NCBI GenBank assembly: GCA_016711105.1
Contig: JADJTO010000002.1
Location: 1-64,000, forward strand
Reading direction: 5' to 3'
Length of the DNA stretch: 64,000 nt
Source: Micropruina sp.
GTDB taxonomy: Bacteria; Actinomycetota; Actinomycetes; Propionibacteriales; Propionibacteriaceae
Both the position numbers and the translations under genes were made by a program. The notes under the pieces were generated by a model. It worked only from the letters and a program-made list of their open reading frames with translations, was not told where the DNA came from and did not search any database. Shown here in pieces: positions 9,236 to 17,988 of this stretch; the first letter of the stretch is position 1, and every line of letters starts with the position of its first letter.

Positions 9236-9369
9236 AGTCGGCGCGGTGGGGGCCTGTCGTCGGGGAACACGAACGAGGACCGCACCCGGCCCTGCCGGCC
9301 AGAAACCGCCGCGAACAGAGGCAGCTCCAACGGGTCAGCTTCCAGGCGTGCCAGCGTGTCGTCACTCAT
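9232..9369 (-). CDS. Small hypothetical protein between CpaE-like and TadA genes
   Basis: A 45-codon gene with ATG at 9369 overlapping the CpaE-like stop (ATGA) and a TGA overlapping the tadA GTG start (GTGA). It begins MSDDTLARLEADPLELPLFA and ends in a Pro/Arg-rich tail. I recognise no domain and see no signal peptide or membrane helix. The exact coupling at both ends is the main support for it being real. It is probably a short accessory of the ATPase, but that is inference. Confidence 0.55.
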   Translation of the reverse strand: MSDDTLARLEADPLELPLFAAVSGRQGRVRSSFVFPDDRPPPRRL

Positions 9370-10214
9370 CGGAGGTCTCCTTCCGTGGCCGGGGCCGGTG
9401 ATCCCGACCGGGCCTCCCGCTCGTCGGCGACCCTCCACAGGCCGCGGATCGCTTCCCCCGCGGCCCGGACACTGCCCAGATAGCCGGACCGGTCAAACGC
9501 GGCGGCCCGGGCCTTCTCCCCGCCCAGCAACCAGCCGACACCAGGACGCGGATGCGGGTGGGGGGCTCCGTCGGAGAACACCGCCGCCCGCGCCGGGTCC
9601 CAGGTGACGCTGCCCAACGCCGGCAACCCCAGGGTGCGCGTCACTTCACCGGAGCGGTAGGGCCGGCCTTCACCGACCAGCAGCACGCGCACCGGGTGGG
9701 TGGGCAGGGTTTCCTCTCCCAGCACCCGGGCCCACGAGCGGGCCGCAGCCAACGCCGGCAGGGTCGTCCGGGACACCAACAAGGTGAGGTCGCTGTCGTG
9801 GATCAGCGGCCGTGGGGAGCCGTCCAACCCCAACCGGCCCGCATCAACGATCACGTCCTGACCGGCGGCTACCAGGCCACGCAAAGCCAGCAGCAACGGA
9901 TCCCACACCCGCTCCAAACCGGCCGCCTGCTCATGTGCTTTCGACCCCACCAAAACGGAGGCGTGGGACCCCGGCACCGGCATCAACAGGCGGGGCAGCG
10001 CCTCCGCCAACACCCCAGAGCGGTGCGCCATCACCAAATCGATCAGCCCCCGCTGGTCGGTGGACGCACGAAAGAACCCCGCCAAAATGCCCGAGCCGCC
10101 CGTCGGGTCCGCCTCCACCAGCACCACCGGACGGGGCCAGGTCAACGCCAACCCCACCGCGGTGCTGGTCACACCCGGCGATCCCGACGCCGACACCAAC
10201 GTAACAATGCCCAT
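9366..10214 (-). CDS. CpaE-like MinD/ParA-family ATPase of the Tad locus
   Basis: About 282 residues. The N-terminus MGIVTLVSASGSPGVTSTAV is a deviant Walker A of the MinD/ParA/CpaE group: the usual KGG-GKT/S lysines are replaced (SGSPGVTST), so ATP hydrolysis may be weak or lost. VVLVEADPTGGS follows (Walker A' region), and later DVIVDAGRLG (Walker B) and LTLLVSRTTLPALAAARSW are typical of the CpaE group. In Tad systems this protein localises the machine and works with TadA. It could start at the GTG at 10217 or the ATG at 10214; both follow directly after the stop of the SAF gene. Its last bases overlap the next small gene. Confidence 0.75.
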   Translation of the reverse strand: MGIVTLVSASGSPGVTSTAVGLALTWPRPVVLVEADPTGGSGILAGFFRASTDQRGLIDLVMAHRSGVLAEALPRLLMPVPGSHASVLVGSKAHEQAAGLERVWDPLLLALRGLVAAGQDVIVDAGRLGLDGSPRPLIHDSDLTLLVSRTTLPALAAARSWARVLGEETLPTHPVRVLLVGEGRPYRSGEVTRTLGLPALGSVTWDPARAAVFSDGAPHPHPRPGVGWLLGGEKARAAAFDRSGYLGSVRAAGEAIRGLWRVADEREARSGSPAPATEGDLR

Positions 10215-10217
10215 CAC

Positions 10218-10874
10218 TCAACCCCGCGGATCCAGAACGACCGCGACCCGGCCGGTCGCCGCCATCGCCGCCAACGGGGCAGCCTTATCGATGCTCACCA
10301 CCACATCCACCACCGTCTGCGTATCCCCCGCCACGACCCGCAACACCCGCGCCGTGATCGTCAACGGATCACCCGCCAGCTCACCCTGCGGGCCCGGCGT
10401 GTGCACCAGCCGCACCAAATCCCCGGCCAACAACGGTTCGCTCGGCATCAACCCGGGTGCGATCGGCACCCCCACCACCGAACTGCCCGGACCCGGCACC
10501 GGCATGTCGGACACCTGCGCGGGGCTCAACAGGGTGCCGGCAGTCAGATCCGCCGCAGCCCGCCGGCCCACCAACCCGTCCAGCTCAGCTGAGGGCACCG
10601 TACGCACCGACGGGTCCACCGCCACCCGCACCACCGACAGATCGGTGACGGCAATCAGATGACCACGCTGCACACCCGCCCGCACCGACACCACCTCCAC
10701 TGCCGGTGGAGGAAGCCCACAACCACAACCGGAGACCGCACCGGCGCTGACCAGCAACACCGCCAACACCACCAACAACGGCTTGCGCTGCAACTTCTGC
10801 GCCGGCGGCGGCCCAGTCGGGCCGGTGACCTTCTCGGCGGGGGCTTTCGGTTTCTCGGCAACCGGCTGTTTCAT
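10218..10874 (-). CDS. SAF-domain (CpaB/RcpC-like) membrane protein
   Basis: The start chosen is ATG at 10874 (MKQPVAEKPKAPAEKVTGPT), giving about 218 residues; an upstream frame extends without a good ribosome site. A basic Pro-rich cytoplasmic tail leads to a membrane helix (LLVVLAVLLVSAGAVSG). The SAF domain follows (VRAGVQRGHLIAVTDLSVV ... LVGRRAAADLTAGTLLSPAQV), with a C-terminal beta domain. In CpaB/RcpC proteins SAF is thought to contact the pilus channel or wall. The stretch right after the membrane helix (GCGCGLPPP) is odd and may hide a compensated frame error. It is the first clear Tad gene after the two exported proteins. Confidence 0.75.
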   Translation of the reverse strand: MKQPVAEKPKAPAEKVTGPTGPPPAQKLQRKPLLVVLAVLLVSAGAVSGCGCGLPPPAVEVVSVRAGVQRGHLIAVTDLSVVRVAVDPSVRTVPSAELDGLVGRRAAADLTAGTLLSPAQVSDMPVPGPGSSVVGVPIAPGLMPSEPLLAGDLVRLVHTPGPQGELAGDPLTITARVLRVVAGDTQTVVDVVVSIDKAAPLAAMAATGRVAVVLDPRG

Positions 10875-10929
10875 CGACTCGGTCCTTCCACATGGGGGTA
10901 ACAAAGCGTCAAGGGAGGTCGTGCGGGGG

Positions 10930-11751
10930 TCAGCGGCGGGTGACGATCACCTGGATCTCGGCCACATCAAGCGGCCTGGACGAGGCCAGCGACAGCCGGA
11001 TCGTTCCCGACTGGCCATAGCCACGCCACTGCGCCACCCACTGGGTCGTGGCCCGGACCGTGTAAGAACCCTGCCGCTCATAGACGTGCCCGCACGTGGG
11101 CGAAGGGGAGGCACCCAGACCCGGACGCCACACGGTGCCCCTGCCGCAACGAATCGTTGTTCCGTCGCCCATCTCCCACACCACCGCCTCAACCCGGGCG
11201 GTCAACGACATGCCGCCCGCGCTGATCGACGAGGGACCCCACGTCAACCGGGCCGGGTCATCCACCCACAGCCACACCGGCAACCCGACCAGGGCCACCG
11301 GATCGGCGCCCTTGGGGGTCAGCCCCATCTCGATCGGTTGCAACCGCATCCGGGCCAGCAACGTCCGGGCAACCTGCTCCGCGTTCACCCCCGGATCGGT
11401 CCACAACCACAACACGTCATCCGGGCCGCCTGCACCCAAACAGCTAACCCGGACCCACCCCGAGTAATCCCCATCGAGCGGCAGATCCGACAAATCCATA
11501 CCCGGCAACACCACAATGCCGCCACGGCCACCGAACCCCGCACACGACGGCAACTCCGGCGCCCGATCCTTCGCACCCTTCGACGAACCGACGGAAGGAC
11601 GCTTCGCAGGAACAGGAGGCGCCGAGTCGATCACCGTGCACGCACCATCTCCGAGGCAGTTAGCTCCGCCCTCGGCGTTGGCGGGATTGATTGGCAGCAC
11701 GAGCCATGCTGCCGCCAATGCGAGGAGGATGGTCATGGTTGCGCGCTTCAC
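10930..11751 (-). CDS. Exported hypothetical protein of the Tad operon
   Basis: The GTG at 11751 overlaps the stop of the lipoprotein gene (GTGA), and gives a clean signal peptide: VKRATMTILLALAAAWLVLP then INPANA before the likely cut. The mature protein of about 245 residues is Gly/Pro-rich with paired cysteines (ANCLGDGACTV; PSCAGFGG; VSCLGAGG; TIRCGRG ... PTCGHVY). It ends in an Ig/PKD-like beta segment (YERQGSYTVRATTQWVAQW). Comparable proteins accompany actinobacterial tad genes but have no assigned function. A surface role in the Tad structure is inference. Confidence 0.65.
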   Translation of the reverse strand: MKRATMTILLALAAAWLVLPINPANAEGGANCLGDGACTVIDSAPPVPAKRPSVGSSKGAKDRAPELPSCAGFGGRGGIVVLPGMDLSDLPLDGDYSGWVRVSCLGAGGPDDVLWLWTDPGVNAEQVARTLLARMRLQPIEMGLTPKGADPVALVGLPVWLWVDDPARLTWGPSSISAGGMSLTARVEAVVWEMGDGTTIRCGRGTVWRPGLGASPSPTCGHVYERQGSYTVRATTQWVAQWRGYGQSGTIRLSLASSRPLDVAEIQVIVTRR

Positions 11752-12338
11752 GGGCACGCTCCGTTCACCGTCTGCATACCAAAAACTCGAAAGGATTCTT
11801 CCCCCGGAGGCTTTCGCACCGAGTACTGACGCAAGTTGTGCGAGGGGTATTGGAACTCCACTTCTGGTGCTGGGGAGCCCGCCTTGTCCACGATCCGGAT
11901 CGACGTCTGGTCCCGACACTGGGTGACGTGGACCTCGAGCCCGCGCCCATCGTCAGCCACGTCAGTTGCAACAGTCCAAACGATCGCGGCGCTTCCCTCC
12001 CGGTGGTAGCCCTGACTCCTCATGGACTGGAACCCCTGGACGTTCGCCTCAATCATTGCCCCGCCAATCGAACGCTGGAGGAGATTTCTCATCTCGGCCT
12101 TGCTGAAGGCCGACGGGTTAGCACCTATCTTCGCTGACGCCAGGTTGTAGTCCTCAACTGCCTTGATCGCTGCGACCTGTCCCGTTGACCAGGTGGTCGT
12201 CAGGGTTGGGGTGCTGGTCGCGGAGGTCGTCGGCGATGGTGTTGCCGGGTTGGGGGTTGTGGGTGCGGGGCTGGTGCAGCCGGTCAGGATCAGGGCGCAC
12301 AGGATGCCGAGCGCACGCAGTTGTGGTGAGACTGTCAT
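11748..12338 (-). CDS. Lipoprotein, first gene of the Tad operon
   Basis: The ATG at 12338 has an AGGAGGA ribosome site about eight bases upstream, so I prefer it to the longer frame starting at 12389. The signal peptide ends in a lipobox, LGILCALILTGC, so the cysteine at about residue 20 should be lipidated. A Thr/Pro/Ser linker follows, then a helical domain (AIKAVEDYNLASAKIGANPS) and a beta part (AIVWTVATDVADD; SIRIVDKAGS). The domain resembles the small SnoaL/NTF2-like folds in actinobacterial lipoproteins, but I cannot confirm this. Its stop overlaps the next gene. Confidence 0.65.
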   Translation of the reverse strand: MTVSPQLRALGILCALILTGCTSPAPTTPNPATPSPTTSATSTPTLTTTWSTGQVAAIKAVEDYNLASAKIGANPSAFSKAEMRNLLQRSIGGAMIEANVQGFQSMRSQGYHREGSAAIVWTVATDVADDGRGLEVHVTQCRDQTSIRIVDKAGSPAPEVEFQYPSHNLRQYSVRKPPGEESFRVFGMQTVNGACP

Positions 12339-12358
12339 GGGGTTCCTCCTCACTTCCC

Positions 12359-14694
12359 TTAAGCCAATTCCGACCCCAGATTCGGACACTTGGGGCGAAG
12401 GACTTTCCAGGATGTTTGCGGCGACGCTGTTTGGGGGCGGTGCGCCTGGCTCCCGTTACGGAAGGTGGGTGACCGTGGCGTGCCGCCCGGGGTGGGGACG
12501 GACTCCAACCTAGCAGGAGTCAGATCAATGCCTGTGGGTTCCAAAGTCTGGACGGCCAGGTTTCTTGGGGTGGTGGCCCTGTGAACCCGGCGGCAGCGGC
12601 AGCGCCTACCAGGCGCGGGAGTGCTTTTCGCCACATGCTGGGCCCGCCGCGTGGGGTTGGCGTCTGGCTGCCTGGGCGGGGTGAGGCCGTGCAGGTGGCC
12701 GGTGGTGTGCCGTCCGGCGATCAGGGCTGTCCGGGCGGCGCGGTAGTCGGCCCGCCGCTGTTTGCGCGGATGCGCCACGAAGGTGGGCGGTGCGGGGGGC
12801 GGGCTGGCTCGGCTCGGCGGCACGTGGGGGGTTGTGCGTGGGCTGCGCATCCAGGTGATCTCGGCGAGCCACCAGGCCCATAGTTGCCGTTCGAGCGTGT
12901 ACAGCTGTGCCCGTCGTGCGCCGTGGCCGGCCGTACCCAGGACGGTAGCCAGCTGGTCGAGATGGGTGGTACTGGTCCCGTGCCCAGCGGCCGCCCGTTC
13001 GAACGATGAGCCCGGCGGCGGCGAGGCGGGCGGGAGGTGGGCTTCGGCTGTGGTGGTGTCCCAGCACATCAGGCGGGCGACGCTCAGCGTGGAGTGCGGC
13101 TGCGCGAGCCGGCCATACAGGCTGCCGGCCTCCACGCCGAGACCGCCGTAGCCGGCGAACGTGTCGTGGGCGGCGGAGTCGAGCCGGTCGGCAAGGTCGT
13201 GGATGGCGACGGTGCGCAGGGCGGACCCGGTTCCCGGGGGGCGCGGGTTCCCTTGTGACAGCGTCTCGCTGATGTGGCTGTGGATGGTGCCGTGAGGGTC
13301 GATGGTCCACACCGCGCCGCGGGTGCCGTGGGAGGGGCGGGTGCGTCGGATCCAGCCGGAATCGGCCAGGTCGAGCAGTGCCCGCCGGCAGGTTTCCCGG
13401 TCCAGCCCGCACGTCAATGCCAGCCGTCGGATGTCGGCCTCGACCTCGGTTCGGACGGCGCGCAGGTGGAGCAGGCACAGCGCATCCAGAACCCTCCGGT
13501 GGGCGTGTCCGCGTCGGCCTCGCCAGCGTCCGGGGGTGTGGTCGGCGCGGCTTTGGACGACTTGCACCAGGCCGGTGACCGTTTCGGCGCGGGCATCGAA
13601 CGTCGGATCGGTCGGCCGGCTGGTCTGGTGTGGGTTGGTCGGCCGGGTGGTGGCGTGAACGGCTCGGGTCCATTGCCGGAGCAGGACGGCTCGGGGGGAG
13701 GTCGGTCCGGTGGCGGGTCGGGCTGTCCGTGTGCTGCCGGTGTTGAGGGTGCGGGCGTGTTCCAGGCCGGGACGGTCCAGCACCTCCAGCACGTCCGCGA
13801 ACTGCCAGCGGGCCAGGGCAGCCGAACAGAGCAGCCGCCACAGCACGGCGGAGGCGTCCGTCGAGGGTCCGGTCTCCAGCAGCTGCTGCGTGATGGGCGG
13901 AAGTGGCCGTTGGGGGCCGATCAGGTGGGGAATCCCGTCGGTGATGCCCGGCTGGGTCACCGATGCGGTGCCGGGCTGGCTGGCGGGCGGTGCGGTGGTG
14001 TTGATCTGATGGGCGAGGCGGGCCAGGAGGGCTTCGATGTCGCTGCCTCGGACCTGGGGTGTGGTCAGCACGCGGGTCGAGCCGGTCAGGATGCGGGGAG
14101 GTGCCGCCGGATCGGTGGGGCTTCCGGGCGGTCGAACGCAGCCCGTCTTCGGGTTCAGCAGGGGTGCGGTGTCGAGGGTGGGCAGCCATGCCTTCAGCAG
14201 CCGGGCCAGGGCGGCCACCATCGGCGGGTCGATCAGGTCGGTGAGCGCGAGCCACACATGGCGGCCGCCGGTCGGCCCAGATGCGCACACCACATGCGCG
14301 ATCCGCAGCTCCGTCAGCAACCCGCTCAGCCGGTCCGCGTCCCGGTGGGCTTCCCCGTGGGAGGTGGTGGCGTCCAGGTCGGCGCACAGCAGCCGGAACC
14401 GGCCCTTCTGGTCGGTGAGGTGCACCGCCCACGGGGTGTCCGGCTCGGCGCCGCTGACCGGGTGGAGCAGCGGATAGCAGTTCACGGGCTGGCCGGCCGC
14501 GTCCCTGCTGGCGGCGCGCACCACGCGCCGCGGGCTGATCCGGGCGGTCAACCCCCACGGATCGGGCACCCGGCCCGGCGTCATCCGGCCGGTCAACCGA
14601 CCCTCCGCGCGACAGCCGACAACGACGGCCTGGAAGCTGGGAGGCCGTGGTCCTCGGTGGTATCCAGGTGGGTTCGGGCATGGCTGGAACGCAT
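12359..14694 (-). CDS. AEP (archaeo-eukaryotic primase)-like replication protein of the element
   Basis: The frame is open for about 740 codons. Motifs of the AEP superfamily are visible: FRLLCADLDATTSH (DxD, motif I), CASGPTGGRHVWLALT (sGxxH, motif II), and GCVRPPGSPTDPAAPPRI (the RPPGSP motif common in actinobacterial primase-like proteins). A winged-helix-like segment lies further on (RRLALTCGLDRETCRRALLD). An ATG at 14694 with a GAGGAGG site probably is the true start, joined to the main frame by one frame change near 14600; otherwise use the ATG at about 14583. In plasmids and integrative elements such proteins prime replication. It follows the unknown gene at 14740 with little spacing. 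The C-terminal 150 residues are low-complexity and may include frame errors. Confidence 0.65.
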
Positions 14695-14739
14695 GATCCT
14701 CCTCGTGGTTGTGGGTCGCGGATGCCTGGCGGCGGGTGC

Positions 14740-15810
14740 TCAGTGCCCGACACCGGGGGCCCTGCGGGTCTCGTCCGCTGCCGTCCAAGCCCGGGGTGGG
14801 CTGGTGGGTGGGGTGACCGTTTCCCAGCGGTGGTCGGGGGTGGGGGTGAGCTGGATGCGGTCGTGGGTGAGGGTCAGTTGACGGGCCAGGACGTGCGGGT
14901 TCAGGGCCGGTTGGGTGGTTTGGTCGAGGAACGCCGAGGCGGTGAGGAGGGCTCCGGTGGCCTGTTGGGAGGCGCGGAGGAGCGGGACCCCTTCCTGCAT
15001 CCAGATCGGTTCACGGGTCCAGCCGTCCCTGGCTTTGGCCAGGTTCACCTCGGCGGTGTCGTACATATGCGGGATGGTGGAGGCCGCTATCCACAGGCCG
15101 TGTCCCCAGGCCAGCTGATGCATGGTCAGGGTGTGTTGTTCGGCCACCGGTAAGGCTGCGCGAACGGCTGCCCTCATCCCGGCCATCAGGTCGGCCAGCT
15201 CGTGGGTGCTGGTGGGGACGGGGGTGTCGTTGCAGGCGCTGATCAGGTCGTTGGACGCCTGCCGTAGGCCTGGGGTTCGGCCACCCAGGCTGATGTGGGC
15301 GGGCCAGGCTGCACCGTGCGCCCACGCCCGGGCGGAGCCGGTCAGCGACGCTGAGGTTTGCGCAGCCACATGCGGGCCGATCAGGCCGACCTGGTGTGCC
15401 TGCCCGACCGCCCGGAGGGCGGCACCACTGAGGACGGACAGATCCCCGGCCACCACCTGCAGGGCGTAGCCGGTGACCCGATACGGGCTGGCCAGCACAT
15501 CGGTGGCGATCGACGTCCACCGTCGCAGCGCACCGGCCAGGTCAGGCTCATCCCGGCCGGTGAGGCCGAGATGCTCGAGGTCGCGGGCTCGGTGGGCGGG
15601 TGAAGCAGCGCGTACGGTTCGCTGGCGATGACCAGTTGCCGGAAGGCCTGGCGGGTGTCGGGCGGGCTGGTGTGGTCGAGGGTGGCGTGGTCCAGCGGGC
15701 CGCCACGTGCAGGCAGGCGAGCAGGTTGGCCGCAGGCCGGCCGCCGCCTCCTGATGCGGGCTGGAATCAGCTGAGCTGCCTGCCAGCAGGTCCGCCAGCC
15801 CACCCATCAC
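14740..15810 (-). CDS. Unknown protein upstream of the primase-like gene (one frame change)
   Basis: A helical protein of about 350 residues. The last 280 are in one clean frame (RDLEHLGLTGRDEPDLAGAL ... RAWTAADETRRAPGVGH). The first part reads best with a frame change near 15590 (HTSPPDTRQAFRQLVIASEP joins the downstream frame). It is Ala/Leu-rich with many helices and no membrane segment, and I see no catalytic motif. It lies in a tight run of element genes between ArdC and the primase-like gene. The function is unknown. Confidence 0.5.
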   Translation of the reverse strand: MMGGLADLLAGSSADSSPHQEAAAGLRPTCSPACTWRPAGPRHPRPHQPARHPPGLPATGHRQRTVRAASPAHRARDLEHLGLTGRDEPDLAGALRRWTSIATDVLASPYRVTGYALQVVAGDLSVLSGAALRAVGQAHQVGLIGPHVAAQTSASLTGSARAWAHGAAWPAHISLGGRTPGLRQASNDLISACNDTPVPTSTHELADLMAGMRAAVRAALPVAEQHTLTMHQLAWGHGLWIAASTIPHMYDTAEVNLAKARDGWTREPIWMQEGVPLLRASQQATGALLTASAFLDQTTQPALNPHVLARQLTLTHDRIQLTPTPDHRWETVTPPTSPPRAWTAADETRRAPGVGH

Positions 15811-15824
15811 GGTCGCTACGGCGC

Positions 15825-16097
15825 TCAGCGAGCGATCGGGCCGGTCAGGGGTTCGTGGATCAGGCTGCCGTTGGCGAGCGGTTCGAGGACTGCCCGGACG
15901 GCGACGGTGCGGGCTGCGACGTCGGAACCGGGGGACGGGCAGGTTGTGCAGGGCACGCTGCGCTGCCTGGGCGAGCCGGAACCAGGCGGCCAGGTGGGCT
16001 GACGTTGTGCTGGGGGGTGTTCCTGGGGGGTGCCGAGTTCCCAGACGCGACGATGCAGCACGGTCAGCAGCTGCCCAACGGTAGCCACTGCCGTCAC
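15825..16097 (-). CDS. Small unknown protein (frameshifted)
   Basis: A GTG at 16097 overlaps the stop of the upstream gene (GTGA). The first frame reads VTAVATVGQLLTVLHRRVWE and the end reads ARTVAVRAVLEPLANGSLIH. Between about 16020 and 15925 the other frame (AHLAAWFRLAQAAQRALHNL) is clearly the coding one, so two compensating errors are likely. Read together it is about 92 residues, helical and soluble. No family recognised. It belongs to the same coupled gene run as its neighbours. Confidence 0.45.
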   Translation of the reverse strand: MTAVATVGQLLTVLHRRVWELGTPQEHPPAQRQPTWPPGSGSPRQRSVPCTTCPSPGSDVAARTVAVRAVLEPLANGSLIHEPLTGPIAR

Positions 16098-16387
16098 CGC
16101 AGACGGGTCCGGAGGGCCAGCAGCGCCGCCCAGATCGCCACGCTCACCTCGTCGGGTTCCACCTCGACCAACCCCATGGCCTCCTCGATGCACCCGGCCG
16201 GGCTGAGGTCGGCCGCAATGAAGGCGGGGACCACCTCCAACTCGGCGAACAGGTCCTCCAGGTCAAGGCAGGCCAACCCCAGCAACAGGGCGGTATCAGC
16301 CCCGTCACTGCCGGCCAGCAAGGCTGCGCTGGCGTTCCGGACATGACCCAACGCCCGACTCAACCGCCCCTGCGGATCACCGGCCAT
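16094..16387 (-). CDS. Small unknown acidic helical protein
   Basis: About 97 residues from the ATG at 16387 (MAGDPQGRLSRALGHVRNAS). It is acidic and helical (LLLGLACLDLEDLFAELEVV) and ends VAIWAALLALRTRLR. No signal peptide, metal motif or known domain is visible. Its stop overlaps the GTG of the next gene, so the three unknown genes from 16387 to 14740 form one coupled unit ahead of the primase-like gene. A longer frame starts at 16477 but its extra residues are low-complexity. Confidence 0.5.
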   Translation of the reverse strand: MAGDPQGRLSRALGHVRNASAALLAGSDGADTALLLGLACLDLEDLFAELEVVPAFIAADLSPAGCIEEAMGLVEVEPDEVSVAIWAALLALRTRLR

Positions 16388-16479
16388 CACCCCACCCCCC
16401 CAGCAGGTCGGGTTCGGGCACCGGCCACGCCGGCCGGGTTCGGTGTGGGATGGCGGGTCACCATGACGGCGCTCCACGC

Positions 16480-17551
16480 TCAGGCCCCTGCAGGGGCGGG
16501 GTTTCGGCCGCCGTACCCGGCCGACGGTTCGCGGTCACCGTTTCCCACGACGGCGCACCCACCAGCGCGGAGGGGAGGGTGGTGGTCGGGGTGGGGTTGA
16601 GGGGTGTGGTCGGCGAGGGCGTCGATCAGGGCCGCCTCGGCGGCCGGTTGGGTTCGGGTGTGGCGCAGGATGCGGTCGGCGGCGCCGATCACCCGACGCC
16701 CGGTGGCGGCGATGACGGCGCCGAGGTCGGCCGGATCACTGGCCGCCTGGGCGGCCCAGCCGGCGACATAGTTGAACGTGTACTGGCCGGAGTCCAACCC
16801 GTGCGCATGGGTGACCAGGTAGGCGACCGACTCGGCCTCCACCTCCCGCACCCCCCGGCAGCCGCCAGTCCGCTGCTCACCATCGGCATGCAGCAGCACA
16901 TGGGCCGCCCTCATGGGCCAACGTTTTGACCGCCTGCGCGTCGTCCACATCGGAGCGCACCCGGACCAGCTTCTCGTCGAAGACGGTGATCCCGTTCGCG
17001 TCGCCACAATCGCCGCGCTGCACCGTATAGCCCTGGCTTTCGATCAGGTCGGTCAGCGCCTCCCACAGTCCGGGTGGTGCCTGCCCGGTCAACAGCCGGG
17101 CTTCCGGCGGTGCCGGTAACGGCTCGCCGTCGGTTTGGGACACGTCGAACACGCTGACCGGTTTCACCCCTACGATCTGGGACACCGTCACCGGCTTACC
17201 AGCGGCGTCGCGGGCCGGGTCACCGGCAGCGTTCAGTTTCGGAACCCGGCGGGTGACCGGCCCCAGCACCCGAATCGCACTCTCACCACGACGGACCTGC
17301 CGCCCTTTCGCCTGCCACGCCCGGTAGCCGGCCACCAGAGACGCCTCCGGCTGCTGAGCCCAGATCAGGACCGTGTTGTTGAAGCTGTACCGGTGGAAAC
17401 TCGACGCGAACGTCAACCACCGCTGCCACTCCTCCCCCCGGCCCATCTCACCGACCCGTGACGCCAACTGCTGATGCAACAACTCGACCGTGTCCCGGCG
17501 GGTCGCCTCCGCAGCAGCCCGCTGCTCACCTGTGACGGTGCGGGTCGCCAT
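16480..17551 (-). CDS. ArdC-type antirestriction protein (one-base frameshift in the zincin motif)
   Basis: The start is ATG at 17551 (MATRTVTGEQRAAAEATRRD). Residues about 20-150 match the ArdC N-terminal ssDNA-binding domain: WQRWLTFASSFHRYSFNNTV, LIWAQQPEASLVAGYRAWQ, GRQVRRGESAIRVLGPV. The frame then breaks at about 16903. Removing one base from the GGG at 16902-16904 restores KTLAHEGGHVLLHAD, a textbook HExxH zinc site, running into VREVEAESVAYLVTHAHGLD, the usual downstream metal ligand region. ArdC proteins protect incoming plasmid DNA from restriction, and the fold combines ssDNA binding with a metallopeptidase. The break is therefore almost surely a sequence error. Its start overlaps the stop of the gene before it (TGATG). 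Confidence 0.82.
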
Positions 17552-17723
17552 CACAAACCTGCCCGCAGCAGCTCGAAGTCGGCGGCCAGCTCCCAAGCTC
17601 CGCCGCCGGCGCACCGTCCCGGCGGCGGCGGTCAATCTCGGCGAGCAAGTCTTGCAACATCAACGGCACATCGGCCGGACGACCCCGCACCACCTCGTTG
17701 TCGTCGAAACTCATAGTCGACAC
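17551..17723 (-). CDS. Small unknown protein before ArdC (frameshifted)
   Basis: About 56 residues. A GTG at 17723 has an AGGGAG site seven bases upstream; the in-frame ATG at 17714 is the alternative. It starts MSTMSFDDNEVVRGRPADVP and continues LMLQDLLAEIDRRRRDG. One frame change near 17595 restores ELAADFELLRAGL and a TGA that overlaps the ArdC start (TGATG). No family recognised. It may be a helical partner of ArdC, judged only by coupling. Confidence 0.45.
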
Positions 17724-17988
17724 CGCGGTTCTCCCTTCATCAACCCTCAGCGGATGGTGAACAGCGCCCGCCTGATGGCGGGCCGGCTGTTCGTCACCCC
17801 CTTAAGCCGATCCAGGGCCCGGTTTCGGACACCAGCCGCCAAGAACGCCGAAAAGTTGCGCTCCGTCCCCTGGGCGAAGGCCTTAGTGCTGCTTCCGACG
17901 TTGTTCTCCAACCAGTCATTGGGTGTTGGTGTGCCGTCCGGCCGGGTGTGAGGGTGGGACCGACACACCCGCAGCGGAAGGAGTCCTG

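Noticed and set aside
17747..17968. Minus-strand 73-codon frame between the ArdC pair and the pRiA4b gene
   Set aside because: Plausible composition at its end but no ribosome site or family; it overlaps the control region of the plus-strand gene.
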